A stretch of DNA of 64,000 nucleotides from Bradyrhizobium sp. CCGB01 (GCF_024199795.1 NZ_JANADK010000001.1:7750001-7814000); one strand, 5' to 3'; positions 24,689-33,906 are shown, counted from the stretch's first letter. The notes: generated from the letters alone by a model not told the origin. Numbers and translations: made by a program.

Positions 24689-26125
24689 TCACGCCGTCAG
24701 CAATGGCCTCAACTTGCCGACGTCGTCAAGCCGTTCGAGATTGCCGATCTGATCAATCAGCCTCTCGGCCTTGTCACTGCCCAGAACCGGCGCAATCAGG
24801 TCCCGCGTCTTGGCTGCCACGGCCTCCGTACTCAGCGGATTCTCCTTGGTGCCGGGCGGATATTTCGTGAAGTGCTCGACCTTCCTGCCATCGGTCAATG
24901 TCACCTCGACGACAGCACCACGCGGTGCGGCCGGGTCCATCAGCCCCTTGTCGCCGGCCAGCGTCACCTTGTCGCGCTGCTCCATGATTTTTGGATCATG
25001 CATCAGCGCGACGTCGTGACTGTCGTTGAACGACACGGCGCCCTTGACCAGCGCGACAGCCACGAGGTGCTGGCAATTGACGTCAGGCATCGCGCTCTCG
25101 CCCACAATCCCCATCGCATCGGTCGGCAGCTTGACCAGGACATTACGGACGTTATCTGGCGTGAGGCTGTGTTGCTTGCGCAGCGTCAGCATGGCGTCCA
25201 ACGGCGACTGGATCGGGTAGCCGACCGAGAAGGTCTTGATCGCCGTCTCCGTGACGTAGAAGCGCTTGCCGAGGTCCCTCACCATCTCCTCCGGCTTCGG
25301 ATCGGTCGACAGCGCGATGAAAAGATTATGCGTACCGTCGAGCACGTCGTCGACGCCGGTCAGGCCCGTCTTGACCATGTCGACCGCCATCACCCCGTTG
25401 CGGGCGCCCATGCCGGCGAAGTCGAACGCCTTCTCGATATGGTCGTGATCCTTCACCCAGCTCCACAGGCCGGAGACCTGCTGCGAGGAATAGGAGATCG
25501 CGTAGCGCATGCCCTTCTCGTCGAGCCGCGCCAGTGAAGCGGCGGCACCGAGCGCGCCGAAGGTCGATGACGTTCCTTCCGCGCTCCGGTGCGAGCCACG
25601 GACGAGATCTGGACCCAGCGCCATCAAGAGACGGCAGGTCAGGTCGTAGCCGAGCGCGACCGCGCGAATGAATTCCTGCCCGCTGCGATGCTCGCGTTCA
25701 CCGAAGGCGAGTGCGGCCGGCACCACCGAGCATCCCGGATGCGCCTTGGTGACGGGCTCGAAATCATCGGTCTCGTCCGCATGCGCAAACATCGCGTTCG
25801 CCAGCGCCGCGTTGACCGCGGTGGTCCGGAAATCGGAGCCGATGACGGACGCCTGCGCATCGCCGCCAAGCGTGCGGACGTATTTCAGCGCCATCTCGCC
25901 CGGCTTCATGCGCGAGCCAGACACCATCGCGCCGAGCGTATCGAGAATGCGGTGCTTGCATTCGCGCAGCACCTGCTCCGGCAACTCCTGATCGCGCGCG
26001 GCAACCATGTAGCGGGCGAGGCGCTCGGTCACACCGGGCCCCGCTGCAAGAACCACACGGCCGCCGGTAGCGGCGAGAGCTGTAACCAGGCCGGCGGATT
26101 GCAGGAAACGGCGGCGTGACGGCAT
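24689..26125 (-). CDS. MmgE/PrpD-family protein with Tat signal (copy 1)
   Basis: 478 aa. MPSRRRFLQSAGLVTALAAT is a twin-arginine signal ending near VLAAG. The family (2-methylcitrate dehydratase, iminodisuccinate epimerase, cis-aconitate decarboxylase relatives) is shown by RILDTLGAMVSGSRMKPGE, FAHADETDDFEPVTKAHPGC, and KTFSVGYPIQSPLDAMLTLR. It follows copy 2 by 18 bp, with GAGGGG before its ATG. MmgE/PrpD enzymes act on small carboxylic acids; a periplasmic member is uncommon. The two copies are clearly diverged. Confidence 0.88.
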   Translation of the reverse strand: MPSRRRFLQSAGLVTALAATGGRVVLAAGPGVTERLARYMVAARDQELPEQVLRECKHRILDTLGAMVSGSRMKPGEMALKYVRTLGGDAQASVIGSDFRTTAVNAALANAMFAHADETDDFEPVTKAHPGCSVVPAALAFGEREHRSGQEFIRAVALGYDLTCRLLMALGPDLVRGSHRSAEGTSSTFGALGAAASLARLDEKGMRYAISYSSQQVSGLWSWVKDHDHIEKAFDFAGMGARNGVMAVDMVKTGLTGVDDVLDGTHNLFIALSTDPKPEEMVRDLGKRFYVTETAIKTFSVGYPIQSPLDAMLTLRKQHSLTPDNVRNVLVKLPTDAMGIVGESAMPDVNCQHLVAVALVKGAVSFNDSHDVALMHDPKIMEQRDKVTLAGDKGLMDPAAPRGAVVEVTLTDGRKVEHFTKYPPGTKENPLSTEAVAAKTRDLIAPVLGSDKAERLIDQIGNLERLDDVGKLRPLLTA

Positions 26126-26143
26126 GCTTCTATCCCCTCGCGG

Positions 26144-27598
26144 TCAGGACGCGACCGACATCTTTGCGATCTCCGCCGCGTCAGGCAGGGTCTCGACGTT
26201 CCAGCAGGCGTCCATCACGCGCCGGATCGTCGCGGCAGGAATGATGCCGTCGGCAAGGTCCGAGAACTTGGTCTCGAGCTGCTTGTCGGTCATCGGAACT
26301 TCAACGCTGCCGATCGCGTGCTCGATGTAGCGGTTGAGCTTGCGGCCGTCCTTCAGCACGATGGTGAGATCGACCTGCTCCGGCTTGATGCCCGGCGTGA
26401 TGACCGGGTTCACTTTACCGCGTAGCGCGACGATGGTCGGATCGGTCACGGCCCGGTCGCTGAACTGCTTCTCGCCGCCGGCGCCCTCGACGATTGCCAC
26501 CGCAACCGCATGGTAGATGCTGAACTTGCCCTCGAGGCCCCGGCTTGGTGTCTTCTTGCCGGTCAGTTCCAAAACCAGCGGGTGAACCTTGAGGTCGATG
26601 CGCTCGATCTGGTCCGCGGTCACCTTGCTCTCGTTGCGCAGCTGGACCGCGGCATCGATCGCGGGATGCATGACAATGCCGCAGGCGAACGGCTTGTAGG
26701 TGTTGAGCGCGGCTTCATAGCGCTTGCCGAGGTCGCCCAGGATCTCGTTGTAATCCTGCTTGGTGCTGATGGTGTTGGCCCAGCCGCGCTTGGCCTCGAT
26801 CATGGCATCGGACGAAGTGAAATTCTTCGAAGCAAGGATCGCCGCGAAGATCCCGCTGGAGGCGGCACGACCTGGATTGAAGCTCTTGTTCATCGAGCCG
26901 AAGGATTCGCGCAGACCCACCGGCTGAGATGCGGCAAGGCCGAGCGCCCAAATCATCTGCTGCTCGTTCAGCTTGAGCAGCTTGCCGACCGCCGCGGCCG
27001 AGCCGAACACGCCGGCCGTGCCGGTAATGTGCCAGCCGACGTCGTAATGGTTCGGATAGACCGAGTTTCCGATCCGGCACTCGGTCTCGACGCCGAGCAC
27101 CAGCGCGTTCAGGAATTCCCTGCCCGAGACCGGCTGCATTTCCGAGAATGCGAGGATCGCTGAAGCGACCGGACCGGCAGGATGGATGATCGTCTTCAGA
27201 TGGGTATCGTCATAATCGAAGATGTGGCTCGACACGCCGTTGATGAAGGCCGCGTTCATGATGTCGAACCGCTCGCGCCGCCCGAACAGGGACGCCTGCT
27301 GCGGTCCGGAGAAGGGGCCGAGGGCCGCGACGGCGATGTCGACCGTCTCATGGTGCGAGCCACCGATGGCGACGCCGACCCAGTTCAACAGCGTGCGCAC
27401 GCCCTCCTTGCGCACATTTGCCGGCAGGTCGTCGTATTTCGCGGTGACCAGATAATGCGCCAGTGCGCGCGTCACCTCCTTGGGTGGCGCGGCCGCGGGC
27501 GTTGCGGCCGGAACCTGGGCGAAGGCGGTATTCGCGCCGACAGTCGCGAGCGGCAGCGCGGCGGCTGCCTGAAGCAGGGTCCTGCGATCAGTGGGCAT
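26144..27598 (-). CDS. MmgE/PrpD-family protein with Tat-type signal (copy 2)
   Basis: 484 aa. The N-terminus MPTDRRTLLQAAAALPLATV carries RR and a hydrophobic stretch ending FAQV, a Tat-type signal. The core has TLLNWVGVAIGGSHHETVDI, FDYDDTHLKTIIHPAGPVAS and the hallmark YKPFACGIVMHPAIDAAVQL (about 301-320). It overlaps the end of the PdxA-family gene by 11 nt. Presumably acts with copy 1, as homologous subunits or sequential enzymes on a di- or tricarboxylate. Reaction not assignable. Confidence 0.88.
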   Translation of the reverse strand: MPTDRRTLLQAAAALPLATVGANTAFAQVPAATPAAAPPKEVTRALAHYLVTAKYDDLPANVRKEGVRTLLNWVGVAIGGSHHETVDIAVAALGPFSGPQQASLFGRRERFDIMNAAFINGVSSHIFDYDDTHLKTIIHPAGPVASAILAFSEMQPVSGREFLNALVLGVETECRIGNSVYPNHYDVGWHITGTAGVFGSAAAVGKLLKLNEQQMIWALGLAASQPVGLRESFGSMNKSFNPGRAASSGIFAAILASKNFTSSDAMIEAKRGWANTISTKQDYNEILGDLGKRYEAALNTYKPFACGIVMHPAIDAAVQLRNESKVTADQIERIDLKVHPLVLELTGKKTPSRGLEGKFSIYHAVAVAIVEGAGGEKQFSDRAVTDPTIVALRGKVNPVITPGIKPEQVDLTIVLKDGRKLNRYIEHAIGSVEVPMTDKQLETKFSDLADGIIPAATIRRVMDACWNVETLPDAAEIAKMSVAS

Positions 27599-28622
27599 AG
27601 GCGGCCTCCTTGACCTTCATCGATGCCAGTTGTGCTGCGAGCCGGACCGCGCTTTCGAGCGCGCCGGTCTTGGCGACGCCCGTGCCGACGATATCGAACG
27701 CCGTGCCGTGCGACGGTGTGGTGAAGACGGTCTCGAGGCCGGCTGTGACGGTGACACCGCGGTTGAAGCCGCGCAGCTTGGTCGCGATCTGGCCCTGGTC
27801 GTGATACATCGCGACCACGCTGTCGAACTCGCCCGCAAAGGCGCGAATATAGACGGTATCGGCGGGATAAGGCCCGGTGCAGGCGATGCCCGTCTTGGCG
27901 GCGGCTTCGACGGTCGGACGGATCATCTCGATCTCGTCGCGGCCGAACAGGCCATTCTCGCCGGCATGCGGATTGAGGGCCGCAACCGCGATGCGCGGCT
28001 TGGCAACGCCGGCCTTCTTCATCATCCGGTCGACCAGTTCGATCGCATCAGTGATGCTCGCCGGATTGATACCGTCGAGCGCCTCGCGCAGCGACTGGTG
28101 CCCCGTGACACGCGACATCCACTGGCCGTCGAGCACGTTCATCTCGGAGAAATAGGTCTTGTGGCCGAGCAGGCTCGCGAACATCTTGTGCTCGTCGGGA
28201 AACTTCCAGCCGCCGTCGAACATCGCGCGCTTGTTGAGCGGCGCGAAGGTGATTGCGTCGACATCGCCCGCCTTGGCGAAGTCGATCGCGCGCGACAGCG
28301 TCTCGCCGGTCAGCCGGCCGGATTCGGCACTGGCTCTGCCGATCGGAAATTTTGTGGGATCGGTATTGCCCAAGTCGACGAGCTGCACCGTACCGCGGCC
28401 CCAGCTGGCGGCCTTCGGCGAGGCGATCCGCTCGACCTTCAGTTTCACGCCGGCATGTTCCATGCCCATCTCGAGCACGCGGGCATCGCCGACCACGACG
28501 AGACGCGCGGCGTCGGCGAGCCGGTTATCGGAGAGGATGCGCGCGATCTGTTCGGGGCCGATGCCGGTGCAATCGCCGGGGGTCAGCGCGATGACGGGCA
28601 GTTCACTGGTGTTGGTAGCCAT
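27588..28622 (-). CDS. PdxA-family dehydrogenase (4-hydroxythreonine-4-phosphate dehydrogenase homologue)
   Basis: 344 aa. The fold is clear: VIALTPGDCTGIGPEQIARI (PGDxxGIGPE), ITFAPLNKRAMFDGGW, and three metal-ligand histidines in FPDEHKMF, AMYHDQGQI and TPSHGTAFDIVGTG. True PdxA makes a pyridoxine precursor, but PdxA2-type paralogues act in acid-sugar and carboxylate catabolism. Here it sits between a dicarboxylate symporter and two PrpD proteins, so a catabolic PdxA2 role is more likely than vitamin B6 synthesis. ATG 28622 follows the symporter by 18 bp. Confidence 0.88.
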   Translation of the reverse strand: MATNTSELPVIALTPGDCTGIGPEQIARILSDNRLADAARLVVVGDARVLEMGMEHAGVKLKVERIASPKAASWGRGTVQLVDLGNTDPTKFPIGRASAESGRLTGETLSRAIDFAKAGDVDAITFAPLNKRAMFDGGWKFPDEHKMFASLLGHKTYFSEMNVLDGQWMSRVTGHQSLREALDGINPASITDAIELVDRMMKKAGVAKPRIAVAALNPHAGENGLFGRDEIEMIRPTVEAAAKTGIACTGPYPADTVYIRAFAGEFDSVVAMYHDQGQIATKLRGFNRGVTVTAGLETVFTTPSHGTAFDIVGTGVAKTGALESAVRLAAQLASMKVKEAAYAH

Positions 28623-28640
28623 ATTGGAAGCCTTGGATCC

Positions 28641-29954
28641 TTACTTCGCTTGTTGGATTTGAACGGCGGACCGGGTCCAGTCCTCGCGGTTGAATTCCCC
28701 GTCCCATTTCGCGACCACGATGGCGGCGACCGCGTTGCCGATGGTGTTGGTGATGGCGCGGGCCAGCGACATGAAACGGTCGATGCCGAGCAGCAGCGCC
28801 AGGCCTTCAGCCGGCAATCCTGCCGCGATCACCGTCGCAGCCAGCGCGGCGAACGCGCCGCCGGTGACGCCGGCGGCGCCCTTGCTGGTGAACAGCATCA
28901 CCACGAACAGACTCAATTGCTGCGCAGCCGTCAGCTCGATGCCGTAGACCTGGGCGACGAACATGGTCGAGAGCGGCAGCGTCAGCGCGACGCCGTCGAG
29001 ATTGAAGGAATAGCCGGAAGGAATGACGAGGCCGGCGACCGCCCGCCCCACGCCCGCCTTCGGCAGCTTCTCCATCATGCCGGGGATCGCGGTCTCCGAC
29101 GACGAGGTGCCGAGCACGACCAGCAGCTCGTTGCGCAGCAACCGCAGGAGATCCATCAGGCGGATGCCGGCGAGACGGCAGATCGTGCCGAGAATGACGA
29201 AGATGAAGAAGGCCATCATCGCCCAGGCGGTGCCGACCAGGAGCGCCAGCGCATAGAGCGTGGCGGCGCCGAATTTTGCGACCGTGAAGGCCATTGCGCC
29301 GAAGGCGCCGATCGGGGCCAGCGCCACCACAACGTGGACGACGCTGAACACGAGCTCGGTGATCCGCTCCAGCCCTGTCCGCAGTGGCGCGGCCTTTTCG
29401 CCGAGCAGCAACAGGCCAATGCCGCACAGAAGCGCGAGCACGAGCACCTGCAGCACGTCGCCGGCCGCGAATGCGCCGACAAAGCTCTCCGGGATCATGT
29501 GCTGGATGTAGGCCGACAGCGATCCGACATGGGCCTGCGAATAGCGGGCAACGGTCTCGGCCTGCTGCGCCGTGGCATGCGCCACGCCCGCACCGGGCTG
29601 CACCCAGCGCACCACGACGAAGCTGATCAACAGGCAGACCGTCGTCACCGCCTCGAAATAGGCAAAGGCCTTGAGCCCGATGCGGCCGACCGCCTTCATG
29701 TCGCCGACCTGGGCGATGCCGGTGACCACGACCAGGAAGATCAGCGGCGCTATCGTCATCTTGATCAGCGAAATGAAGCAATCGCCGAGCGGCTTCAGCT
29801 CGACCGCAAAGGCCGGAAACAGGGCGCCGAGCAATGCGCCAAGCGCGGCGCCGGCAACCACCAGGACATACTGCTCGCGCCAGAGCGGCTTGCGGCGCCG
29901 TTCGGAAATCGGCGCCGGTATGGGCTCGGACAGCGGTGTTGCGGCGATCTGCAA
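28641..29954 (-). CDS. Dicarboxylate/amino acid:cation symporter (DctA/DAACS family)
   Basis: 437 aa, inner membrane, about eight TM segments plus re-entrant loops. Family motifs: IKMTIAPLIFLVVVTGIAQV, LVVLGTSSSETAIPGMMEKL (the serine-rich re-entrant loop), VIPSGYSFNLDGVALTLPL and FTSKGAAGVTGGAFAALAAT. It uses a TTG start at 29954 with GGAGGG 6 nt upstream; no nearby ATG would keep the N-terminus. It is the first gene of the nine-gene minus operon, diverging from the LysR gene. Likely imports the organic acid handled by the operon. Confidence 0.92.
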   Translation of the reverse strand: MQIAATPLSEPIPAPISERRRKPLWREQYVLVVAGAALGALLGALFPAFAVELKPLGDCFISLIKMTIAPLIFLVVVTGIAQVGDMKAVGRIGLKAFAYFEAVTTVCLLISFVVVRWVQPGAGVAHATAQQAETVARYSQAHVGSLSAYIQHMIPESFVGAFAAGDVLQVLVLALLCGIGLLLLGEKAAPLRTGLERITELVFSVVHVVVALAPIGAFGAMAFTVAKFGAATLYALALLVGTAWAMMAFFIFVILGTICRLAGIRLMDLLRLLRNELLVVLGTSSSETAIPGMMEKLPKAGVGRAVAGLVIPSGYSFNLDGVALTLPLSTMFVAQVYGIELTAAQQLSLFVVMLFTSKGAAGVTGGAFAALAATVIAAGLPAEGLALLLGIDRFMSLARAITNTIGNAVAAIVVAKWDGEFNREDWTRSAVQIQQAK

Positions 29955-30051
29955 TTGATTCCCTCCAACGCGTCATTGCGCCATGCGGCGTGGCGCCTTG
30001 TTCTGGTTTTGTGATGGCATTTACATTGGACCAGCAGCGCCCGAGGCGCTA

Positions 30052-30066
30052 ATGCCGTATCGGTAT
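30052..30066. promoter_or_regulatory. Candidate LysR-type operator
   Basis: ATGCCG-TAT-CGGTAT, an imperfect palindrome (one mismatch) 23 bp before the lysR ATG, in the 134-bp gap to the divergent symporter operon. It fits the T-N11-A form of LysR boxes. Confidence 0.4.
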
Positions 30067-30088
30067 GATTTGAGGACGAAACCGCATC

Positions 30089-31051
30089 ATGGACCTGGTC
30101 TGGCTGGAGGACTTCCTTGCCATCGCCGAGGAAGGCGGGTTCTCACGCGCCGCCCAACGCCGGCACGTGACCCAGCCGGCGCTGAGCCGCCGCATCAGGT
30201 CACTCGAGGAGTGGCTAGGCACGCCACTGTTCGAACGCTCGACACATACGATCACGCTGACGCCGGCCGGTGAGAGCTTTCGGCCCGTTGCCGAAGACGT
30301 CCTGCGCAGGGTTCTGGTCGGACGCGAGGAAGCGCTCGAGGCGGCGCGGCTGAAGGCCGAAACCATCACCTTTGCGGCCACGCATGCGCTGTCGCAGGCC
30401 TTCTTCCCGGAATGGATCCGCAGTTCCGACAGCGCGCGGGCGGACTCCGCCGTACAGCTGGTCGCCTCCAATTTTGCCGGCTGCGAAAAACTGCTGCTGG
30501 ATGCGCAAGCCCACTTCCTGCTGGCCCATCATCATCCGTCGCTGGTGACCCGGCTCGACATGGAGCGCTTCCAGCGCTTCGAGCTGTCGAACGATCTCCT
30601 GATCCCGATCAGCGCGCCGATGACGAAGCCATCGCGCGGCGCGCGCCGCGGCAACGCCAGGCCGCGCTACGTCCTCCCCGGCACGGCCGATGCGCCGCTG
30701 CCCTATCTCGCCTATCACCCGGGCTCGGGCGTGGGGCGGATCGTTACGTCGTTTCTCGCCGTGAAAGAGCCGTCCGCGTTTCTCGTTCCGAGCTTCGCCG
30801 CGCCGGTCATGCTGCTGGTCGACATGGCACGCGAAGGACGCGGCATCACCTGGGCTGCGCAGAGCCTGGTTCAGGCCGATCTCGACAGCGGCCGCCTGAT
30901 GCGCGCCGGCGGGGCGGAATGGACCATCGCCATCACCGTCTCGCTGTTCCGCCCGCGCGCCCGCATGACCCGCGCGGCCGAAAATTTCTGGAATACGGTT
31001 CGCAAGGGTCGGCCGGCTGGAAAATCCGCCGCCGCGCCGCGAGCCAGATGA
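30089..31051 (+). CDS. LysR-family transcriptional regulator
   Basis: 320 aa. N-terminal winged HTH: VWLEDFLAIAEEGGFSRAAQ, RRHVTQPALSRRIRSLEEWL, GTPLFERSTHTITLTPAGES. A LysR substrate-binding domain follows (about 90-300), ending in a basic tail. It diverges from the DctA-PdxA-PrpD operon and is the likely activator of it. Its stop overlaps the next gene's start as ATGA, so the glycosidase downstream is probably co-translated. Confidence 0.92.
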   Translation: MDLVWLEDFLAIAEEGGFSRAAQRRHVTQPALSRRIRSLEEWLGTPLFERSTHTITLTPAGESFRPVAEDVLRRVLVGREEALEAARLKAETITFAATHALSQAFFPEWIRSSDSARADSAVQLVASNFAGCEKLLLDAQAHFLLAHHHPSLVTRLDMERFQRFELSNDLLIPISAPMTKPSRGARRGNARPRYVLPGTADAPLPYLAYHPGSGVGRIVTSFLAVKEPSAFLVPSFAAPVMLLVDMAREGRGITWAAQSLVQADLDSGRLMRAGGAEWTIAITVSLFRPRARMTRAAENFWNTVRKGRPAGKSAAAPRAR

Positions 31052-32586
31052 CGACGACCAGGCCCGCCCGGCTTCTTTGGCCGCTTTGGCGGCGCATATG
31101 GCTGGTGGGCCTTGCCGCTACCGCGGCGGCGAGCGCCGCATACGCCGGCGACATCTCCGTTGCGCCCGGCGAGCTCAAGGCGATCGGCTCCATCGATCCT
31201 CGCTTTCAGTCCTACAATATCGAGATGGTCGAGGTGACCGGTGGGCGGTTCTGGAGGCCTTATCCGCGCGCCGGCCGTGCCTTCGATCAGCGCGATCGCT
31301 ATAGCTTGAGGACTCCGATCAATCTTTCCAACCGACGTCTGCGCATGCTCGCAGCCGCCCTGGCGCCGGCTTATGTTCGAGTCAGCGGGACTTGGGCCAA
31401 TGCGACGTTCTTCAACGATGCGGAGACCGTACCGGCCAAGCCGCCAGCCGGCTTCAACTCCGTGCTCAGCCGCGACCAATGGCATGGCGTCATCGACTTT
31501 GCGCGCGCGGTCGATGCAGAGATCGTCACCTCCTTCGCCATCAGTCCCGGCAGCCGCGATGGCGACGGCGTGTGGAAGCCGGACCAGGCGCAGCGCCTCC
31601 TCGATTTCACGCACTCGCTTGGCAGCCACATCGCCGCCGCCGAGCTGATGAACGAGCCGACGCTCGCTGCCACGAACGGTGCGCCGTCTGGATATGATGC
31701 AAAGGCTTATGGCCGCGACTTCAGGGTCTTTCGCGAATGGATGCAGCGTGCCGCGCCACAGACGCTGATCGTCGGTCCCGGCTCGGCTGGCGATGCGCCG
31801 TCATCGTCCGGGCCTGGCATCACCACGCGCGATCTGCTCGCGGCATCCGGCCCCGGCGTCGATCGCTTCTCCTATCATCACTACAACACGGTCTCGCCGC
31901 GCTGCGGCGGCCGCGATGATCCCGCACAGGCGCTTTCAGAGGAATGGCTGGCTCGCACCGACGTAACGCTCGCGACCTACCGGTCGTTGCGCGACGCATT
32001 CGAGCCGGGCAAGCCGATCTGGTTGACGGAAACGGCGGATACGGCCTGCGGCGGCAGCCGTTGGGACAAGTCGTTTCTCGACACGTTCCGCTATGTCGAC
32101 CAGCTTGGACGCCTGGCGAAGGCCGGCGTCCAGGTGGTGATGCACAACACGCTGGCCGCCAGCGACTACGGCCTGCTCGACGAGGGCACATTCCGGCCGC
32201 GACCGAACTACTGGGCTGCGTTGCTCTGGCACCGGCTGATGGGGACGATCGTGCTCGATGCGGGCGCAGCCGCCGCGCCTGGCCTGCATCTTTATGCCCA
32301 TTGCCATCCGGCGATGCGGGGCGCGGTGTCCGTGCTTGCCGTCAACATATCACGGCGGACACCGCATGCTCTGACGGCGCCTGGCCCCGCGGAGCGATAC
32401 ACATTAGATGCCGCGCGGCTGCAAGGCGCGAGTGTAAGGTTGAACGGCAAAACGCTCGCGCTGAACGCCGGTGACGAACTGCCTCGGCTCGCACCGCGCG
32501 CAACACAAGCGGGAGCGATCCGGCTTGCGCCGGAGACCATCACCTTCCTGGTGTTTCCGAACGCCGCAAATCCCGCCTGCCAATAG
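31048..32586 (+). CDS. Heparanase-like glycoside hydrolase, GH79-type, exported
   Basis: 512 aa. Signal peptide about 1-34 (RIWLVGLAATAAASAAYAGD). A (beta/alpha)8 glycosidase related to heparanase and beta-glucuronidase of family GH79: LAPAYVRVSGTWANATFF (about 107-124), the acid/base Glu in AAELMNEPTL (about 201-210), FSYHHYNTVSP, and the nucleophile Glu in PIWLTETADTACGG (about 323-336). YVDQLGRLAKAGVQVVMHNT and RPNYWAALLWHRLMGTIVL closely follow the human heparanase pattern around its nucleophile domain. A C-terminal beta-sandwich completes the family architecture. Substrate likely a glucuronide- or uronic-acid-containing glycan. Confidence 0.82.
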   Translation: MTTTRPARLLWPLWRRIWLVGLAATAAASAAYAGDISVAPGELKAIGSIDPRFQSYNIEMVEVTGGRFWRPYPRAGRAFDQRDRYSLRTPINLSNRRLRMLAAALAPAYVRVSGTWANATFFNDAETVPAKPPAGFNSVLSRDQWHGVIDFARAVDAEIVTSFAISPGSRDGDGVWKPDQAQRLLDFTHSLGSHIAAAELMNEPTLAATNGAPSGYDAKAYGRDFRVFREWMQRAAPQTLIVGPGSAGDAPSSSGPGITTRDLLAASGPGVDRFSYHHYNTVSPRCGGRDDPAQALSEEWLARTDVTLATYRSLRDAFEPGKPIWLTETADTACGGSRWDKSFLDTFRYVDQLGRLAKAGVQVVMHNTLAASDYGLLDEGTFRPRPNYWAALLWHRLMGTIVLDAGAAAAPGLHLYAHCHPAMRGAVSVLAVNISRRTPHALTAPGPAERYTLDAARLQGASVRLNGKTLALNAGDELPRLAPRATQAGAIRLAPETITFLVFPNAANPACQ

Positions 32587-32592
32587 GGCCCC

Positions 32593-33906
32593 TCACGACC
32601 TCAGCGCGTCCCGCGCCGTTTCCGGCGCCATCAGCGTTGCAACGATGGTGATGATCGACAGCGCGATGATGTAGACCGAGACCGCCCAGTACGAACCAGC
32701 CCATGCCAACAGCGCGGTGGCGATCAGCGGTGAGAAGCCGCCGCTGAGCGCGGCCGCGACGTTGGCGCCGAGCGAAGCACCGCTGTAGCGCACCTGGGTG
32801 CGGAACAGCTCCGGCATGAACGCCGCCTTCGGCCCGAACAGCAACGCGTGTGTCAGCGTCATCGTGACGACGAGCGCGAATGTGATCAGCGCCGGCTCCT
32901 TTGTGTCGAGGAACCAGAACAGCGGAAACGCCAGCGCTACCGAGAACACGCCGCCGGCGAGATACAGCGCCTTGCGGCCGAAGATGTCGGAGAGCCAGCC
33001 GGCGAGCGGCAGCGTCGCGAACTCGACGATCGCGGCATAGACCACCGCGTTCAGGATCACCTGGCGGGGCAAACCGAGTTTCGTCGTGGCGTAGACCACC
33101 GTGAAAACGGTGAGGAGGTAAGCAAGCCCGACTTCCGACACCGTGATGCCGATCGCGAGCAGGAAGCTGCGCCAGTCGCGGCGCAGCACTTCCAGCACCG
33201 GCTGAGCCAGCACTTCCTTGCGCTCCACCACTTCCTTGAAGTGCGGCGTCTCCGCAAGCTTGAGCCGCACAATGAAGCCGACGCCGACGAGCAAAATGCT
33301 GATCAGGAACGGCACGCGCCAGCCCCAGCTCAAAAAGTCCGCCTCGGGCAGCTGCGTCATCAGGCCGAAGATGCCGGTGGACGCCGCGACTCCGACGGGA
33401 AAACCGATCTGCACCAGGCTGCCGTAAAAGCCGCGGCGATTACCGGCATGCTCGATCACCATCACGACCGCGCCGCTCCATTCGCCGCCAAGCCCGATGC
33501 CCTGGATGAAGCGCAACATGACGAGAAAGATCGGCGCCCAGACGCCGATCTGGCTGTAGGTCGGCAGGCAGCCGATCAGGAAGGTGCCGAGCCCCATCGC
33601 GATCATGGTCGCGACCAGCATGGTCTTGCGGCCGAGCCGGTCGCCATAATGCCCGATAATCGCGCCGCCGATCGGCCGCGCCACGAAGCCGACCGCATAG
33701 GTCGAGAATGCCGCGAGCGTTCCGACAAAGGGATCGAAGCTCGGGAAGAACAGCTTGTTGAACACGAGCGCGGCGGCCGTGCCGTAGATCAGGAAGTCGT
33801 ACCACTCGATCGCGGTGCCGAGCGCGCTCGCCCACACCACGTGCGCCGTCGTCGATTTCTCCGCCGAAGCGGAGACCCCCGTTGCTGCCGTCATGCCAAG
33901 CCCCAT
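32593..33906 (-). CDS. MFS transporter, MHS (metabolite:H+ symporter) type
   Basis: 437 aa with about 12 TM segments. MHS landmarks: SALGTAIEWYDFLIYGTAAA (about 28-47), GFVARPIGGAIIGHYGDRLG with the loop 2-3 GDRxGRK signature, and FIQGIGLGGEWSGAVVMVIE. The family carries alpha-ketoglutarate, shikimate, citrate and related acids. The ATG at 33906 or 33894 could be used. It converges with the GH79 gene (6 bp apart) and stands alone, so its substrate is unclear. Confidence 0.92.
   Translation of the reverse strand: MGLGMTAATGVSASAEKSTTAHVVWASALGTAIEWYDFLIYGTAAALVFNKLFFPSFDPFVGTLAAFSTYAVGFVARPIGGAIIGHYGDRLGRKTMLVATMIAMGLGTFLIGCLPTYSQIGVWAPIFLVMLRFIQGIGLGGEWSGAVVMVIEHAGNRRGFYGSLVQIGFPVGVAASTGIFGLMTQLPEADFLSWGWRVPFLISILLVGVGFIVRLKLAETPHFKEVVERKEVLAQPVLEVLRRDWRSFLLAIGITVSEVGLAYLLTVFTVVYATTKLGLPRQVILNAVVYAAIVEFATLPLAGWLSDIFGRKALYLAGGVFSVALAFPLFWFLDTKEPALITFALVVTMTLTHALLFGPKAAFMPELFRTQVRYSGASLGANVAAALSGGFSPLIATALLAWAGSYWAVSVYIIALSIITIVATLMAPETARDALRS

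Noticed and set aside
27591..30014. 807-codon open frame on the plus strand
   Set aside because: Antisense to PdxA-family and DctA genes, which have clear family motifs and ribosome sites. Its composition (very rich in Arg, Gly, Asp, His and Gln) is that of a GC-rich codon shadow.
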